Positions 42,886 through 55,765 of a stretch of DNA of 64,000 bases are shown in pieces (the first letter of the stretch is position 1; each line of letters opens with the position of its first letter). Source of the stretch: Lepisosteus oculatus (taxonomy: Eukaryota; Chordata; Actinopteri; Semionotiformes; Lepisosteidae); NCBI RefSeq assembly GCF_040954835.1, contig NC_090698.1, forward strand, positions 27,395,501-27,459,500, given 5' to 3'. The position numbers and the translations under genes are program-made. Below the pieces are notes generated by a model. It saw only the letters and a program-made list of their open reading frames with translations, made no database searches and was not told the origin of the DNA.

Positions 42886-43927
42886 TCCAATGACATATTA
42901 TATCATCTATCAGGGTTTTTAATACTGTACCACCTCTTTCTTATACAAAACATTATTGAATATTTAATCTTAAACAGAGCTTTTCAACATAGCAACATAG
43001 TTACTGTGCCCTGACAGAAATTATAAGGCTGACTTCTTTTTAGAAAGTCATTCAATTAAAAGGAACCTGGGTGGGGTATGTTGATAGGAATTGATTATGG
43101 AAATAATCCTATTCCACTGTTTGCAGGAAGTCTTTCTATTATTACCCTCCTGAACTTTGTTTCTCTTGGATGAGGCAAGCAAAAGTTAAAATAGGATTTT
43201 ATGTCACCTCAACACAGCCATCTGAGTTGAAATGAGAAGCCTGCTGTACAATTAAGAGACCATTAAACTGACTCTTTCCTCAGAAGCCTTAGACTGAAGC
43301 AACACTCACAGATTAAGCTGATGACATGACTTTCAATTACCATAATGATTAAGGAAATGATGACAAACAAATAAGAACCAGATATGAAGACCTAACTTTG
43401 TTTTCTGCTATTGACGTTTACACTTCACAAGAGGTTCCATCATGCCTCACCTTGTCTTTCCAAGCCTGACACTGCACAATGCTGTCTGAGGAGGTCTGGC
43501 CTCAATGGGTGGCCAGCTTTCTCAACATGAAGGTGTGCAGTGTACACTCATCCTCTACAATGCAGAGGACATAAATAAAACATTATTTTTAGGGTAAAAC
43601 CTAATTTTTGGCTTGTAAAAATACACAGAATTCCCTCCATCCAGGCCCAAATTTTGGTGTTAGTAGGCCGTAGGCACTTTCACTCCAAAATGTACAAAAA
43701 GAGGGGTAAATGCCAATTGAATTACGTCGATTGACATGATGCACTTTCAAACTTTTCTAATGCTAAACCTCGTGATTGAGCGAGTCGAGCAAGTCGAGCA
43801 ACCATCCCTTCGATACTTCTAGTTTCTAGAACAGCCGCTAGATAGTGTATGTTGTTTCAGCTCATTTTTCGTAAGTCACTAGTGTCTCCCTCCTTCGTAG
43901 GCCCTAAAACGTTTGTAGTAATGGGAA

Positions 43928-44010
43928 ATCCATCCATCAACCTTCTAACTGCTTTATCTAATACAGGGTAACAGGGGACCCGGAGCCTATCCTGGGAAGT
44001 GATGCAATTC
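43928..44010 (-). repeat. V-SINE tail fragment
   Basis: The sequence aaatccatccatcaaccttc then gctttatctaatacagggta is the reverse complement of the V-SINE 3' end. The rest is absent. Confidence 0.6.
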
Positions 44011-45094
44011 TGGATGGAATGCAGAATACACAGAATTGTATTTGCTTATTTTGGTCTCCAAACTCGTAATTGGCCACTAATTTTTTAACTTTGATTTTGA
44101 TTTTGAGCTCTTCCAAACTGATATATTGAAAATAACGGGAATCTATGTGCACAACAGCTGCCAGACCACTGCTTCAAGACAGGAACATTTGGTGCTGAAC
44201 AGAGAAATTAAACAGCTCCACACCTAATGCTGCTATTTACTTAGCAAAATCTCCCCACTATATCCTAGAGGCACTCAACCAATCTAGCGCTACTACTGGA
44301 GAATCCAGGCCACAGTTGTAGAGCAAGCAATATATACAGTAATGATTTTGCTTTAACATGAAAATTCTCTTGCTTTAATATGTTGCAGAGGAAAATGCTC
44401 TTGTTTGTCTTGTAATTTAAGCATATGAATGTAGGTGGTTCTAGGGAACTGAGGCAAAAGTACACATTTCTATTGAAGAGTGTCAACTTTCAGTAAAAAA
44501 AAAGAAAAACCTGCAATACTGACCTGGATCTTTTGTCCAGAGCCTGGAAAAATTGATTTCAAGAATCTGGTTAAAAAAAGGGTCTTTTAAAGTTGCTGTT
44601 GTGACTTCAGAGAGCCTTCTTATCAACTACCCTGAAGCCTAATGAAACATGCCACTTGTGAGTGCATAATGTATCTCAGGGCCAGTAAGAAGGAGAGCTG
44701 ATGTCACTATCAGTCCCCCAGAACTATCTCAATTAAAAACTCCTGATCTCACAATTCGGCAAAAAGCTTTGCGCACACAGCTGTAGAAAACAAAACTTTC
44801 TTTAAAATAATACACACAAGGTTATATTGACAATTTCATCCTGAATGGGATTTTGAGCACACAGATTAAATGCTTTCATTTTCAATGGTATGCTCGTTAA
44901 TAAAAACATTTTAAAATGCATGCTGTTAGCAAAGAAAAACAAATTTGAAAGGAGGGAAGGGGAAAAAAGACAGCCACCCTGAAAAGAGCTTCTGAAGACT
45001 AGCTTTCCTAAAATATCGCGATGTCTGATTTTTTTTTGCCTTTTTTTTGTTAAAGAGAGCATAAGGCCTTATTCTTTTCCTTTCGAGGGTCTCT

Positions 45095-48000
45095 TCAGGC
45101 ACTGCCATCGCCAGTTCTCTTTTTGCGGGCCTGAATCATCTGTGGGGAAGCTGTCTTGCGGTCACTGGCCAGGCCCAGCCAGCACATCAGATCGATGAAG
45201 CAGGTGGTGGGGTTGAATCTCAGGCCAAACTCACTGGTGGAGTAATCAAAAGGAAACGTGTGATGGTAGTTGTGAAAGCCTTCACCTGTAACACAGAGAC
45301 ACAAGTTGTTTTGCCTTCAAGAAATGGCCCGAACAGCATCTTATTAGATTTTTTTCTACCCCTCTTTTATTTAGGCCGAAGCCAAACCAAAACAAGACAT
45401 CTCCGAGTGTCCCTTCCTTTTGTAATTTTCAACTTGCCTGTGCTCTCATAGTTGTGTGCAGGTCTTATTCGCAAGCAGATAACCTGCTCTTGACTCTATT
45501 GACAGAGAACTGGAAACAGCACCTGTTAATCTAGTATATTTGGAGCTGCAATGTCTTGGGTTTTCACTGACAACCATCTCAATGCAAGGACGGAAAGCAA
45601 TAGGAACAGGAAAAGTCTTTCCTCCTGACACCTGCTTATCATTCTGATGAAGCTGATTCTGGGGGGTCTATTAAGAAATGACTATATTGGCTCTGTTTTG
45701 GGGCTGAGCCTTGACCCCCTGGAAGTGGTGGCTGAGAGGAGAATGCTGACCAAGCTCACAGCAATCATGAATAATGTCTCTCATCCGCTACATGGGACGG
45801 TTAGTAGACAGCGGAGCACTTTTAGCAAAAGACTGCTCCAGCAACAGTGTTCAAGGGAACGTTTCCACAGGTCTTTCCTCCCGGCGGCTGTCAGGGTGTA
45901 TAACACTGCCCTAGGCTAGGACTGTTAGCCCTTCATTTGCTCGTGTATAGACAGCATGTTGCACTATTGTACTTGTTGGACACTGCATTAATATAATATG
46001 TATATTGTGGTACTTTAAATCTGTATACACCTATACCTTGCACATATTTTATTGTTTTACAGTAACTATGAGCATATTTTGCACACACCTAACTCTATAT
46101 TTTTTATTTTGTATTGCTGTACTTATTTAATTAATTTTTTTAGTCTATTCTGATGTCTGTTTTTGCTTGTCTTGAGCTGGGCTGCTCTCAATCTCAATTT
46201 CCCTTTGGGATCAATAAAGTTTTATCTATTACTCTCATTTTAACTGAAACACACTCATTGTATAAACACAAAGTCGGACTGATCTTCTGAATTGGATAGT
46301 TCAGTGATTGATTACCAAGCATTTTCACTCTACAGGACATGTACTGTAGAAACAAAACAGCACTCATTTCTGACCAAGAATTCGGCTTTTTAGAAGCCAG
46401 TGGTGAAGTCGGAGGTTCTAAGCAGATCAGAAATCTTCAAAGAGAACAGTCTGAATGTACAAAAACATTAGCAATGGAAAGAACCTGTAAAGGAAAAAGA
46501 GTGAATGTAGAAACCCAAGGGGAAAATGGCACTCAGAGAGTGGAGAGACTGGAAGGGTGTGGTCCGGTACATTACCGATGGCTCCGAATGTAACGAATCT
46601 ATTCTCCCGGGGGCTGATGTTCTTGTCGTAGGGCCGGTTTCCGTACATGTGGGCAGCGCTGTTGACCAGCCAAGTGACGTTGAGGGACACGGTGTAGCGC
46701 AAGATGGAGGCCAGGAAGTAGGCGTTCCACAGGGTCTCCCCCCAGAAATACCAGGGGACCAGCATAGGGACTACGAAGCACATCAGCACAACAGAGGTCT
46801 TGTAGTACCTGCAAAAGACGGCAGAGTCACTTGAAACAGGCCAGCTCCACCACTCAATCACTCAAGAAAGTTTGATTTCCCATAACCCATTTTCTACCGT
46901 CAGACAGACCCAACAGAACACTGTCAGCTGATTTTGTGATCATGAGGGGATTGCTACAGTGATAGTTTACAGACTTATTCACTCCTGTCATTTGCCTATA
47001 ATGGGCATCTATGTTAACGCTGGTCTCTTTCCCTTTGAAGAGTCCCTTTGAAGAGCAACAATAACCTTCTAAGAATGCATTTAGTGCATTCATTTAGGAC
47101 ATGAAATCAATTTTGAAGTTTGGAGAGCAGAAAACAATAATTGTACAGCAGTTGCCTTCTTAACACATTTTAAGTGTTAAATTCTATAGTGTTACTGCAT
47201 TTTATCTAAAGTATTATCATATTTAATTTCACAACATGTTCCACAAACCCATAATGGACATGAGCCTTCTTGGGCCCAGAGTACAGCCCAGGTTGGTACA
47301 TTTCTGGTTCAGCCTAGCTCAGTGCTTACTTATTAAATGAATTACAAAGATGAAGATGCTAATGTACTGATCCAGTATTGGATCTTTACAACAGAATGCA
47401 GAATGGGAGTGCTCATTGCTAGGGAACAAAGGGATTTTCATGTACAGTCTATGCAGTCTATCCTGAAAGTAGGAACATTTCTTTTTGGGATCCAAGGAGA
47501 AGAAATCTTTCTGTAGACTGGTTTGGGCTTTATGGGTGTATGCCTTATGCCCGTGTTAATTGTTAAAGAGTCTGTTTCTGCTCTGCAAAGTGATCCTTGT
47601 ATAATGCAAGTCTGTCTTCCGTGTATATTTGTCTTTATATTGTTGCAGGCTTGTTTGTGTGAATGGTAGTTGATTAGTATGTGTTGTCAGAATAGTTTAT
47701 ATTGTAACTCTGGCGATACACTGTGAATCCCAGTGAAATTAAAAATGCATTGTTGCTAATAATGAAGAGATTCTAGATTGTACACCTGTAATGTTTCTTC
47801 TTTCTTTTCAGATTTCTCTCTAAGCACTTTTATTGTTCTAAATAAACCCTATGGGTTTGAATGGTGTGTCCTCTCTGTCACTGACACCATCACGGTTCAC
47901 TCAAAGAACTACTTCTACTTTAGCAGCCCCCAGACTGTACAATTAAGAGGTCCGAGACCTCTATAAGTTAAGTGGCATTGTCAGAATTACCTTTCCAATT

Positions 48001-51000
48001 ATTTACAACGATAGCATAACTGCTACTGCATATATTCTAGTTTATCTCTTTCTGAAAACCTAACCAGATCTTAAAATGGTTTAACATTTTAAAATTAATT
48101 TATTTTACTCATGATTAACAATTATTTTACAATTGTTTTTGCCCAGATTGTGAGAACCTAATGATTCAGACAATGAAAGCATAAACTTTAGATGACTGAC
48201 AAGCTTTGTTGAAAAAGTACTCCCAACAAGAATTCAAGGACCTGTTCAATTACCATTTTGTTTTAAAAGAGGTTTTTCTTAGAACAAAGGATTTATTTTT
48301 ACATTAAGTATATAATTTGGTATTTGTTTTTACAGTAATACTGACATTTTAAGATATTTAGACAAACTCCCCGCTAGGTGGTCACAGCTGGCATCTGGTT
48401 ACAGACACAGCACAGACTGCTCCTCTTCTCAGTACACAGTACTTGCATGACAGCACTCACAGTAGAAAACTCTCAGGGATTTTGAAGCACTAGAGCTCCC
48501 CCTGTGGTACGTAAAAATCACACACAAGGTGCCTAGGTGCTACAGTCATTGGTTCCCATGTCTGGTACTGAGAAAGTCTTTCTTCTACTGGTTATTGTTA
48601 CAGCCAGGTTTTTTAGTCTTTGTGTCAGGTGTAGTTCTTTCCAGGCCCTATGCCTGGCGGGACAGGGAATCAGGAACAAGAAACTAAAACCATAACAGAG
48701 CCAGACGCAGCAGGACCCCGGGCTCTCACGAAACGGGATTCAATGAGAAGCCCCGGGCAAACGCCTGCGTCTGGCTTTAAAGGTGGAACTAAAGAGGGGC
48801 TGGAATAAGGAACAGGTGTGGGGAATGGGACAAAATGAGGAAGGGCTGGAGCGCCCTTAAGAGGAGGAGTAATGATCGTGACACATGGGCTAATCAATTT
48901 CAATTTCATCTCTGAGACATTTCTTTTTTAATATGTTGAACAGAATTTGTAATTATTATCAACCCTGTACCAGTTTCTGCATCTCCGAACATCCCTTATT
49001 CAGGTGTGAGCTGAAATGTAGCCAAAAGGACCCTTGTTGAAAACCAAAATACTTATGGTGCTGGGAGTGTTTACATTAAACAGATATTCATTCACATTTG
49101 TGTTTGATCATCATAAATTAATCACCTTTTACAAGTTGTTTTAAAAAAACAAACCTGTAATATATAAGCTGAGGAGAAGCTGCATAACATTCTGCAAAGT
49201 GGAGTAATTGAACAGTACACCTGAAGTAGAGTATCTCTGAAACCAAGGACTGAGTGCAGAAATATGTAATTAAAAGTCTAAACAGGCAAACAAATCAATT
49301 AAAGAACACTAATGATCTAACACTAATGATCACCAGTGTAACTGTAATTAAAGCTGCAAGAGCACAGGGATCCCCAGGAAAAGGACTGGGTTTCATTAAA
49401 CTAAGAAATCCACCTCAAAGTGTGGGTGAGGCTGTAATAGTCACAGTAGGGTGTGGGTGGGGCAGTGACAGTCATAGCGTCATAGTAAGGTTAAGGTGGT
49501 GATGATCACAGTAAAATGTGAGTAGGGTGGTGACTGTCACAGTAAAGTGTGAGTGGGGAGTCACAGTAAAGTGTAGGTGGGTAGTTGACAGTCACAGTAA
49601 AGTGTGGAGGGTCACAGTAAGGTGTGGGTAGGGTGTTGACAGTCACAGTAAAGTGTGAGCAGGGAGTCACAGTAAAATGTGGGTGGGGAGTCAGTAAAGT
49701 GTGGGTGGGGAGTCAGTAAAGTGTGGGTGGAAGGTCACAGTAAAGTGTGGGTGGGGTGGTGACAGTCACAGTAAAGTGTGGGTGGGGTGTTGACAGTCAC
49801 AGTAAAGTATGGGTGGAAGGTCACAGTAAAGTGTGGGTGGGGTGGTGACAGTCACAGTAAAGTGTGGGTGGAAGGTCACAGTAAAGTGTAGGTGGGGTGG
49901 CGACAGTCACAGTAAAGTGTGGGTGGAAGGTCACAGTAAAGTGTAGGTGGGGTGGCGACAGTCACAGTAAAGTGTAGGTGGGGTGGCGACAGTCACAGTA
50001 AAGTGTGGGTGGAAGGTCACAGTAAAGTGTAGGTGGGGTGGCGACAGTCACAGTAAAGTGTGGGTGGGCTGGCGCAGAGTTCAAACCTGTTCTGAGAGAT
50101 ATTAAAGAACCTTGATTTGATGTAGAAGTATCTAATGCATTTACACTATAACAGAGAAAATATTTACATTGAAAAGCTATTAATAAACTTTTTACACTCT
50201 GTGAAGGTCGCTATAAGTGAGAAGCATTCTCCACCTCCAGCCTGACTCCGCAGTTCTCTATCAGTAGGAATATTCCAGTTCAGTCAAGGGGCGATTGACG
50301 AGGTAGGAACAGTCAGCTCATGACACTGTTGACTATGACAAGTTTAATACACAAACGCAGGGCAGAAGTGAAAAGGAAAGACTCACTTCCTCTGGAACAC
50401 TACAACTGGGTCAGCTAGAAGGTCACTGATATCCAGCTTCTTGCCGTTCTCGATGACATCCTTATGTTTGCGCACGAAGAGCCAGCCGACATGAGAGAAG
50501 AAAAAGCCGCGTGTAGCATTGTGGGGGTCGGCGTCTGTCTCCGAGTACTTGTGATGAACCCGGTGGTCACGTGACCACTCGAAAATGTCATTCTGCCAGA
50601 AGAGAGGGGAAACGGAGAGATCAGGACATCAAGAGACTTTCTTTCCTTGCGCCTCTTTAGAGCTCAGTTTTGGACCTGCTCTTCAAATAAATATAATGAT
50701 GTTCAACAGACTCTGTAGTTACAAGCTACAGGGAGCTAGGGCAGTAATAATTAACTGTATGACATTTTCACATAGTCATTGAACATTCTGGTCATTTCTC
50801 AGTTCACATAGTCTGAAATTAGCCAGAATCTGAAGATATTACCTTGCCGTGACAGAAAGCCATATCAAGTCAAGAGAATACTGGCAGGCAACCTGCAGAG
50901 TGTGGATCCACTAAGTCTGGCAAACCAACAAGGGAGGTTAGACATGAATGTGCTGTGTGCTTTCAGAAATGAGCAACCAGCCACGAATCTATTGCTAGGC

Positions 51001-53768
51001 TAGTTTTTACAAAATATTAGCTCTCCTGTGTTAGATGTTTTTAAGGAGGGATGGACAGCAGACAGTAAGAGACATAAAAGAGGAATAGGGTTAGAAAGAT
51101 GAACAGGTGAAGCTTATGAAGCACTGCACTAGGTAAAGGATTCTATTTTGGATGAACCATGGCCAATCAAGTATTTAAGAAGCCAATTAACCTACCAGTA
51201 CATATTTGAACTGTGGGACAAAGAGCACCTGGAGGAAACTCTTGCAAACACAGAGAGAACACACAAACTCCACACAGATAACACACCAGTTCCAGAATTG
51301 AACACAGTAACCCCAGAGCTGCAAGGCAGCAATGCTAACCACTGCACCACAGTGCTGTACACATTTGACTCAATAAAAGTGTTTATCAGTGAGGCTTTGA
51401 AGGCTTGAAAATAACAGATTGAAATGAAGGTCTGAAAGAGTCAGAAGAGAAAGAATTACTGCTGAGATTAGAGTTTAATTGAACTGTATATTTTTGATCC
51501 TACGCTAAGTAGATACAAGTGATTATAGCTAGAACCAAGGAGCACACTCTACAATCAGCCAACCAGGACTTAAATACAGGAGCAGATGAACACAGTTAAC
51601 AAGTAAGAATCTCATTAATGACAGCCTGGTGGGACTGATAATCGCCCATATCTGGTACCCATATCTGGTACGGACACCCTGAGTGGATGACTCAGATTGC
51701 TTGGAGATATGGGAGATATGGGATGGATATATGGGATGTAACCTGGCATTCGCATGAGTATCATGAGTATCACAGGTTTATTTCAAGAATCAGCTGGAAA
51801 AGATCCTTGAATCAATTAACTACTAAATATCACATGGGCTAGAATGGGCTTTCTCTCCTTTGTAACCTTTTTAAGTTCTAACAATGGGCTCTAGAGTGCG
51901 TCAGAAAACACAGGTCACACTTGTCCAGTCATGTGTTCAAGCCTGCGTGCTAGCTGGTGTGACTGGGGATTCCCCAACTTGCAACTGGCAGCTGGCATAG
52001 GATTGAGATTGATTGTCTGGGGCTCCCTTGGCTCCCAGGGAAACAGCGAGTCCCATGATTTTTCAGACACAAGCAGGCATGGGTGGTGACAGTGAGGGAT
52101 GCACAGCTTCTCTGTGTGGTGCTGATGCTCCTGTGAAGCATGAAGAAGTTTGGGGTTTTGGCCAACGATGTAGGGCTCTGATGGGTGAGTGGGTGAGAAA
52201 AGCTAATCTGGTTGGGCCGTTTTGGTCTACGAATTATATTCTGTGTTTTGGGTGAAAATGGAATACTCAATCCTTAAGACACTGTGGTCAAGAGAACTTT
52301 TGTCTTTCCTCATCTGGACTGAAGGGTCTTAGGTTTTCACAAGAAAGGGGTAAATTAATACTGTAAGCTTGGATGTGCCAGGATATTAGAAGTCTGTTCA
52401 GATGGTTCTGCTTCCTCGTGCTGAGAAACAGCCAGAGCATGTATCAGCAAAGCCTACAATGCAATATAAAACCTGTTTCTCAAATTAATTTTTAATATTG
52501 TACTTTATTCACATTAGAGTGGTGCATTTCCCTTTATGGGAATCCAATCAAATATAACATAATTCCTTGGGCTAATGAAATCCCTCTTAGACTAATTATT
52601 AAAGTGGCATGGATTTGTGCATCAGGAGAGTGACTCCCTGGCTGCCCCTTAAAAGACAAGTTTAAGGTTATAGACCAAGGAATGGCCAGACTGGAAGATT
52701 CTCTCCACCGTACAGCAGACAGGAGGAGGTAATTGTTAGCCCAAAGGACACAATGCGAAGAGACTATCAGAGTGCAGCTGTTGGGGTAAATGCACTGGAG
52801 CAAGAGATTCTGAACTCTTCTTAAAGGCAAATAAGAATCCATACTGTGCATGTTTGCACCTGGTGTTGGTCCAAATCAGACTAATTGGCTGCACAAGAAC
52901 TCTCAGCAGAGACCCCAATGGGGTTTTATTGAAGCAGTTTGCTCCTGCTGCTGAGCGTGCATGAAGGGCTGCACTGGCTTCACAGGCATGGCTGGGGAGC
53001 GGAACGTGCCGGAAGGTTCTGTGGTACTGTGGACTGAACACTACGCAGTACGTCTGCGCAGGTAGTGAGCTGCGAGACCAGCCTGGTTCTCTCTCTTGGC
53101 TTTTTTATATCCTCTAACATCCATTGGTCTGCAGTGAATTTTCAACCACATACAAATAAACTATAAAAGTATCTTGAAGTGTAAAACAATTGTAAAAGAT
53201 ACTGTGCACATAGATAACTGATATGCATAGCCTGTACCAGTTCAGGCCTCAAATATACTGCAGGTGACTTAAAATTTAATTTTATTATAAAACTATCAAG
53301 AGCAGGTGCACAATCTATAGTGTGCTGATTCAGACAAAGTATCCATAAAGTCAATACTTAGTCAATCCCTTATTCAAATTTGCCTTCTTTGAATTTTTAG
53401 TTCTGAGAATACTGGGCTTAAGTGTCAGTATTTTCACTTCAGAAACAAGAGTGAAGGAAATATAGAAAGTAAAGCACAAATGCAGATACATGAAACTATA
53501 CACCATGAGGAGAAAGAAGCACAGGAGACAGGAGGAACCATTTTATTCGACATGTTTTGTTTAAACAATGCAGAGGAGCTTGGCCTTCGGGAACAGTTTC
53601 AGGGGACCAGAGCAGACTGTCCCCCTCCCTCACTGACCTGGAAAGCCATGGAGTTGGCAACTGCAAGAAAGATCCTCAGAGGCAGCTTGGCTTTGTAGGA
53701 CCTGTGGCTCCACAGCCGATGGGCCCCTGCTGTTACACCCAGAGCTGTGACTAGGAAACACAGGTAGG
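45095..53768 (-). CDS. SCD5: SCD5, stearoyl-CoA desaturase 5, exons 2-5 (5' incomplete)
   Basis: Minus-strand coding exons are 53768-53638, 50592-50387, 46808-46576 and 45285-45095 (761 bp), ending KRTGDGSA then TGA. SCD5 is a delta-9 desaturase of the ER membrane that converts stearoyl- and palmitoyl-CoA to oleate and palmitoleate with cytochrome b5. The three histidine boxes are HRLWSH, HRVHHK and HNYHH. Other matches are TALGVTAGAHRLWSHRSYKAKLPLRIF (in segments), NSMAFQNDIFEW, ETDADPHNATRGFF, PWYFWGETLWNAYF and VNSAAHMYGNRPYDKNISPREN. Exon sizes 131/206/233/191 leave 232 bp, matching the expected exon 1, which I did not find and which must lie past 64 kb. The segment NPTTCFIDLMCWLG has C where human SCD5 has W. 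SCD1-type genes end differently, so SCD5 is favoured. Confidence 0.95.
45647..46230 (+). mobile_element. Second L2/CR1-type LINE 3' fragment in SCD5 intron 4
   Basis: The plus strand encodes RRMLTKLTAIMNNVSHP, LHGTVSRQRSTFSKRLLQQ and FLPAAVRVYN, the C-terminal tail of an L2-like LINE. An untranslated end finishes at gatcaataaagttttatcta. It differs in sequence from the copy at 38655, so it is a separate family. It is heavily 5' truncated. Confidence 0.75.
47100..49420 (-). other. SCD5: SCD5 intron 3, downstream part
   Basis: AT-rich intron sequence. It contains the LTR-like repeat at 48605-48895 and no SCD5 exon; phases close from 50387 to 46808. Confidence 0.5.
48605..48895 (-). repeat. LTR-like repeat, second copy
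   Basis: Reversed, it reads gtcacgatcattactcctcc, then cttaagggcgctccagccct, with a ccagacgcaggcg segment. It matches the repeat at 33760 in the opposite orientation. It is partial, and I recognise no terminal repeats or genes beside it. Confidence 0.5.
49425..50075 (-). repeat. Minisatellite of alternating 31-bp and 24-bp units
   Basis: Long units read tcacagtaaagtgtgggtgg plus ggtggtgacag (31 bp). Short units read tcacagtaaagtgtgggtgg plus aagg (24 bp). From about 49730 they alternate in a 55-bp higher-order pattern. The left part (49425-49730) is irregular, with many length variants. It is G/T-rich on the plus strand. It lies in SCD5 intron 3, ending about 310 bp downstream of exon 3. Strand is nominal. 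Confidence 0.92.
51212..51357 (-). repeat. V-SINE fragment (head and core)
   Basis: The plus-strand run cacaaactccacacagataa, then ggcagcaatgctaaccactg, gives the reverse complement of V-SINE core and tRNA-like head. The tail is missing. It lies in SCD5 intron 2. Confidence 0.65.
51400..53600 (-). other. SCD5: SCD5 intron 2, upstream part
   Basis: No SCD5 exon is missing here, because phases close from 53638 to 50592. I saw no named repeat beyond a short gaatgggctttctctccttt run near 51842 that resembles the dispersed repeat at 22305. Confidence 0.45.
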
Positions 53769-54579
53769 CTGCAAAACAAGACAGGGAGAGAAAGCACATT
53801 ACCCATTTTTTAATGACTGAAAGAAAATGTTCTGTTTAGGTGCTCATTTAAAATCTCTGCATGGGAAGCATAAAAAGGTTAGGTGTGAGACTCAAAACCT
53901 CCATTTCGTGAAGCAACCTGGATCAAAGCACAGCGATTTAGACCACAAGGTGAGGAGTCATCTTGTTTTTACAGTTTGACCAAACTAAGAACAGTGGTTC
54001 CAATGCGTATTTAATAAGGGAATGTTCTAATTAACTGCTCATTATATTTACAGTATCAAGGGTGCATTGTTTTAGTATAGAATAATCCTCTAGCCAGAGG
54101 ATCAAGCAAGGAAAAAGAAACTGAATTTGCATTCCAGGACTGGAAGTGGAAATGTAGCTCCAATGGAAATCGCATCAATCATGGGTCTGCACTCTGTCAC
54201 AGGAATCTGGTTTCTGTCACACAGGTGGTTCCACATTCCCCACAGAGATAGAGAACCTGGACTTCATGAACAGCTCCGATTTCCATAGGCTCAGAGAAAT
54301 AGCAATGACAGGTTTAATAATATTGCTTCCGCTTTAAGAGACTTCCGGATTGTAAATATTATGTGACAACTGTCTTTTATAATAAAGTACTATGAAGCTA
54401 TTTAGTTTGGAATCTTTGTCATTGTATTTTATGTACATTTCTAGTCAAGAAGGAAAATCAATTTCTCAAGCGCAGGGTTAAGTGATATATAAAATTACAT
54501 TTTTGGTCAAATCTGCATTTTGACACATAAAGTCTAGATGTCACTAGTATGGACCTGCATCATGCAACTGACAGCATGA

Positions 54580-54720
54580 CTTCACTTTGTCAGTTCCTTT
54601 AAGGATTTTGAATACACGGATCAAGCATGTATTCTGGGGCTTAAAGCTCTCATACTGTAGGTCTTGTGGCCCACCACTGAAAGGTTGTTTCTTTAACCTG
54701 TTAATGTAGAACATGGCTTG
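54580..54720 (+). repeat. Fragment of a dispersed repeat
   Basis: The sequence aggattttgaatacacggat then atactgtaggtcttgtggcc with tttaacctgttaatgtagaa resembles the distal part of the repeat seen at 22305. It is diverged and the assignment is tentative. Confidence 0.35.
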
Positions 54721-55424
54721 AAGCCCTAGAATGCCTCTGGTTGTTTTCTATGGTCCCATTGCAGTTACAGAGTTATAGCTGGCCTTTGCATTACTATTTG
54801 AAACACAGATAACCTACTTTGATTTGCAGTACAGTATTTACTTCTACATTAAGAGGGTAGTTGTGTGGTAGCGCTAACATTCCTCTGGAAGTAATCCCAT
54901 TTTTGCCTTGCTGATTCTAATTAGATTTCAGGAGATTATGACGACAAGTAAAACTGTAAGAACATAAAACATAAAAGGTCCTGGTGTAAGACGAGGAGTT
55001 TCTACAGTATATGCCTACTAAGAACAAACACAGTTTCTTTTGAGTCTTTTGGCTCTATTGCACTACAAGCTAATGACACAAATGTAAAAATGAGCTGTGA
55101 TGTGAGGTGACATGAGGTGAGAAGCTTCCCACTCACAACTATAAAAACAGCCTCAACGAATTGAACCCGTTACACACAACTAACTGCCCTATTGCTTTGC
55201 CTCCTGTGATGCTGGCCTTTGAAACTGTGATCACAGTGTGTGATCTGCTATGGTTTACCACCCCCTGCTCTCTGCTGGCGGCAGATATGCCCGTCCTGTC
55301 ACATTAGAGTCAGAGCAGGGTGTGCTCTTGTCATCATTATCAGGCCTCCAACACAGCCACTGTAATTTTGCTATCTCTGCCACAGTGCGTGTGAATTCGA
55401 TACAGTTTGGGAATGATCAGGGCT

Positions 55425-55765
55425 GCACAGAGCCTCGGTGTTTTGCACTGCTGCCTTGCAGCGCTGGGGCCCTGGGTTCAATTCTGGACCTGGGGTGCTC
55501 TCTGTGTGGAGGCTGTATGTACTGTACTGCCTGTGTGAGGGTGGGTTTCCTCTGGGTGCTCAGGTGTCTTCCACAGTCCAAAGACACGACGGTAGGTTGA
55601 TCGGCTTCTGGGAAAGTTGCCCCTGTTGTGAGTGTGTGTTTGTGTTTGTGTGCGTGCTCTGCAATCGCCGGGCATCCCATCCAGGGTGTATCCTGCCTTG
55701 TACCCGCTGCTTGCTGGGATAGGATCTGACTAGTGGCTAGAAAAAGAATGGATGGGGACAATCAA
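55425..55765 (+). repeat. V-SINE, near full length
   Basis: A tRNA-like head (cactgctgccttgcagcgct, B-box-like gggttcaattct) leads into the conserved core (ttccacagtccaaagacacg). A tg-rich variable segment follows, and a tail with cccatccagggtgtatcctg and aaaaagaatggatgggg. This is the reference copy for the fragments listed elsewhere. Confidence 0.85.

Larger units (their letters stand above)
40847..45094 (-). other. SCD5: SCD5 downstream region, probable long 3' UTR
   Basis: Sequence after the SCD5 stop codon. The best minus-strand poly(A) candidate is AATAAA at 40852-40847 (TTTATT on the plus strand) in an AT-rich context, implying a 3' UTR of up to 4.2 kb. A long SCD5 3' UTR is known in mammals, but the real end here is unproven. 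V-SINE fragments lie within it (42350, 42463, 42828 and 43928). Confidence 0.4.
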
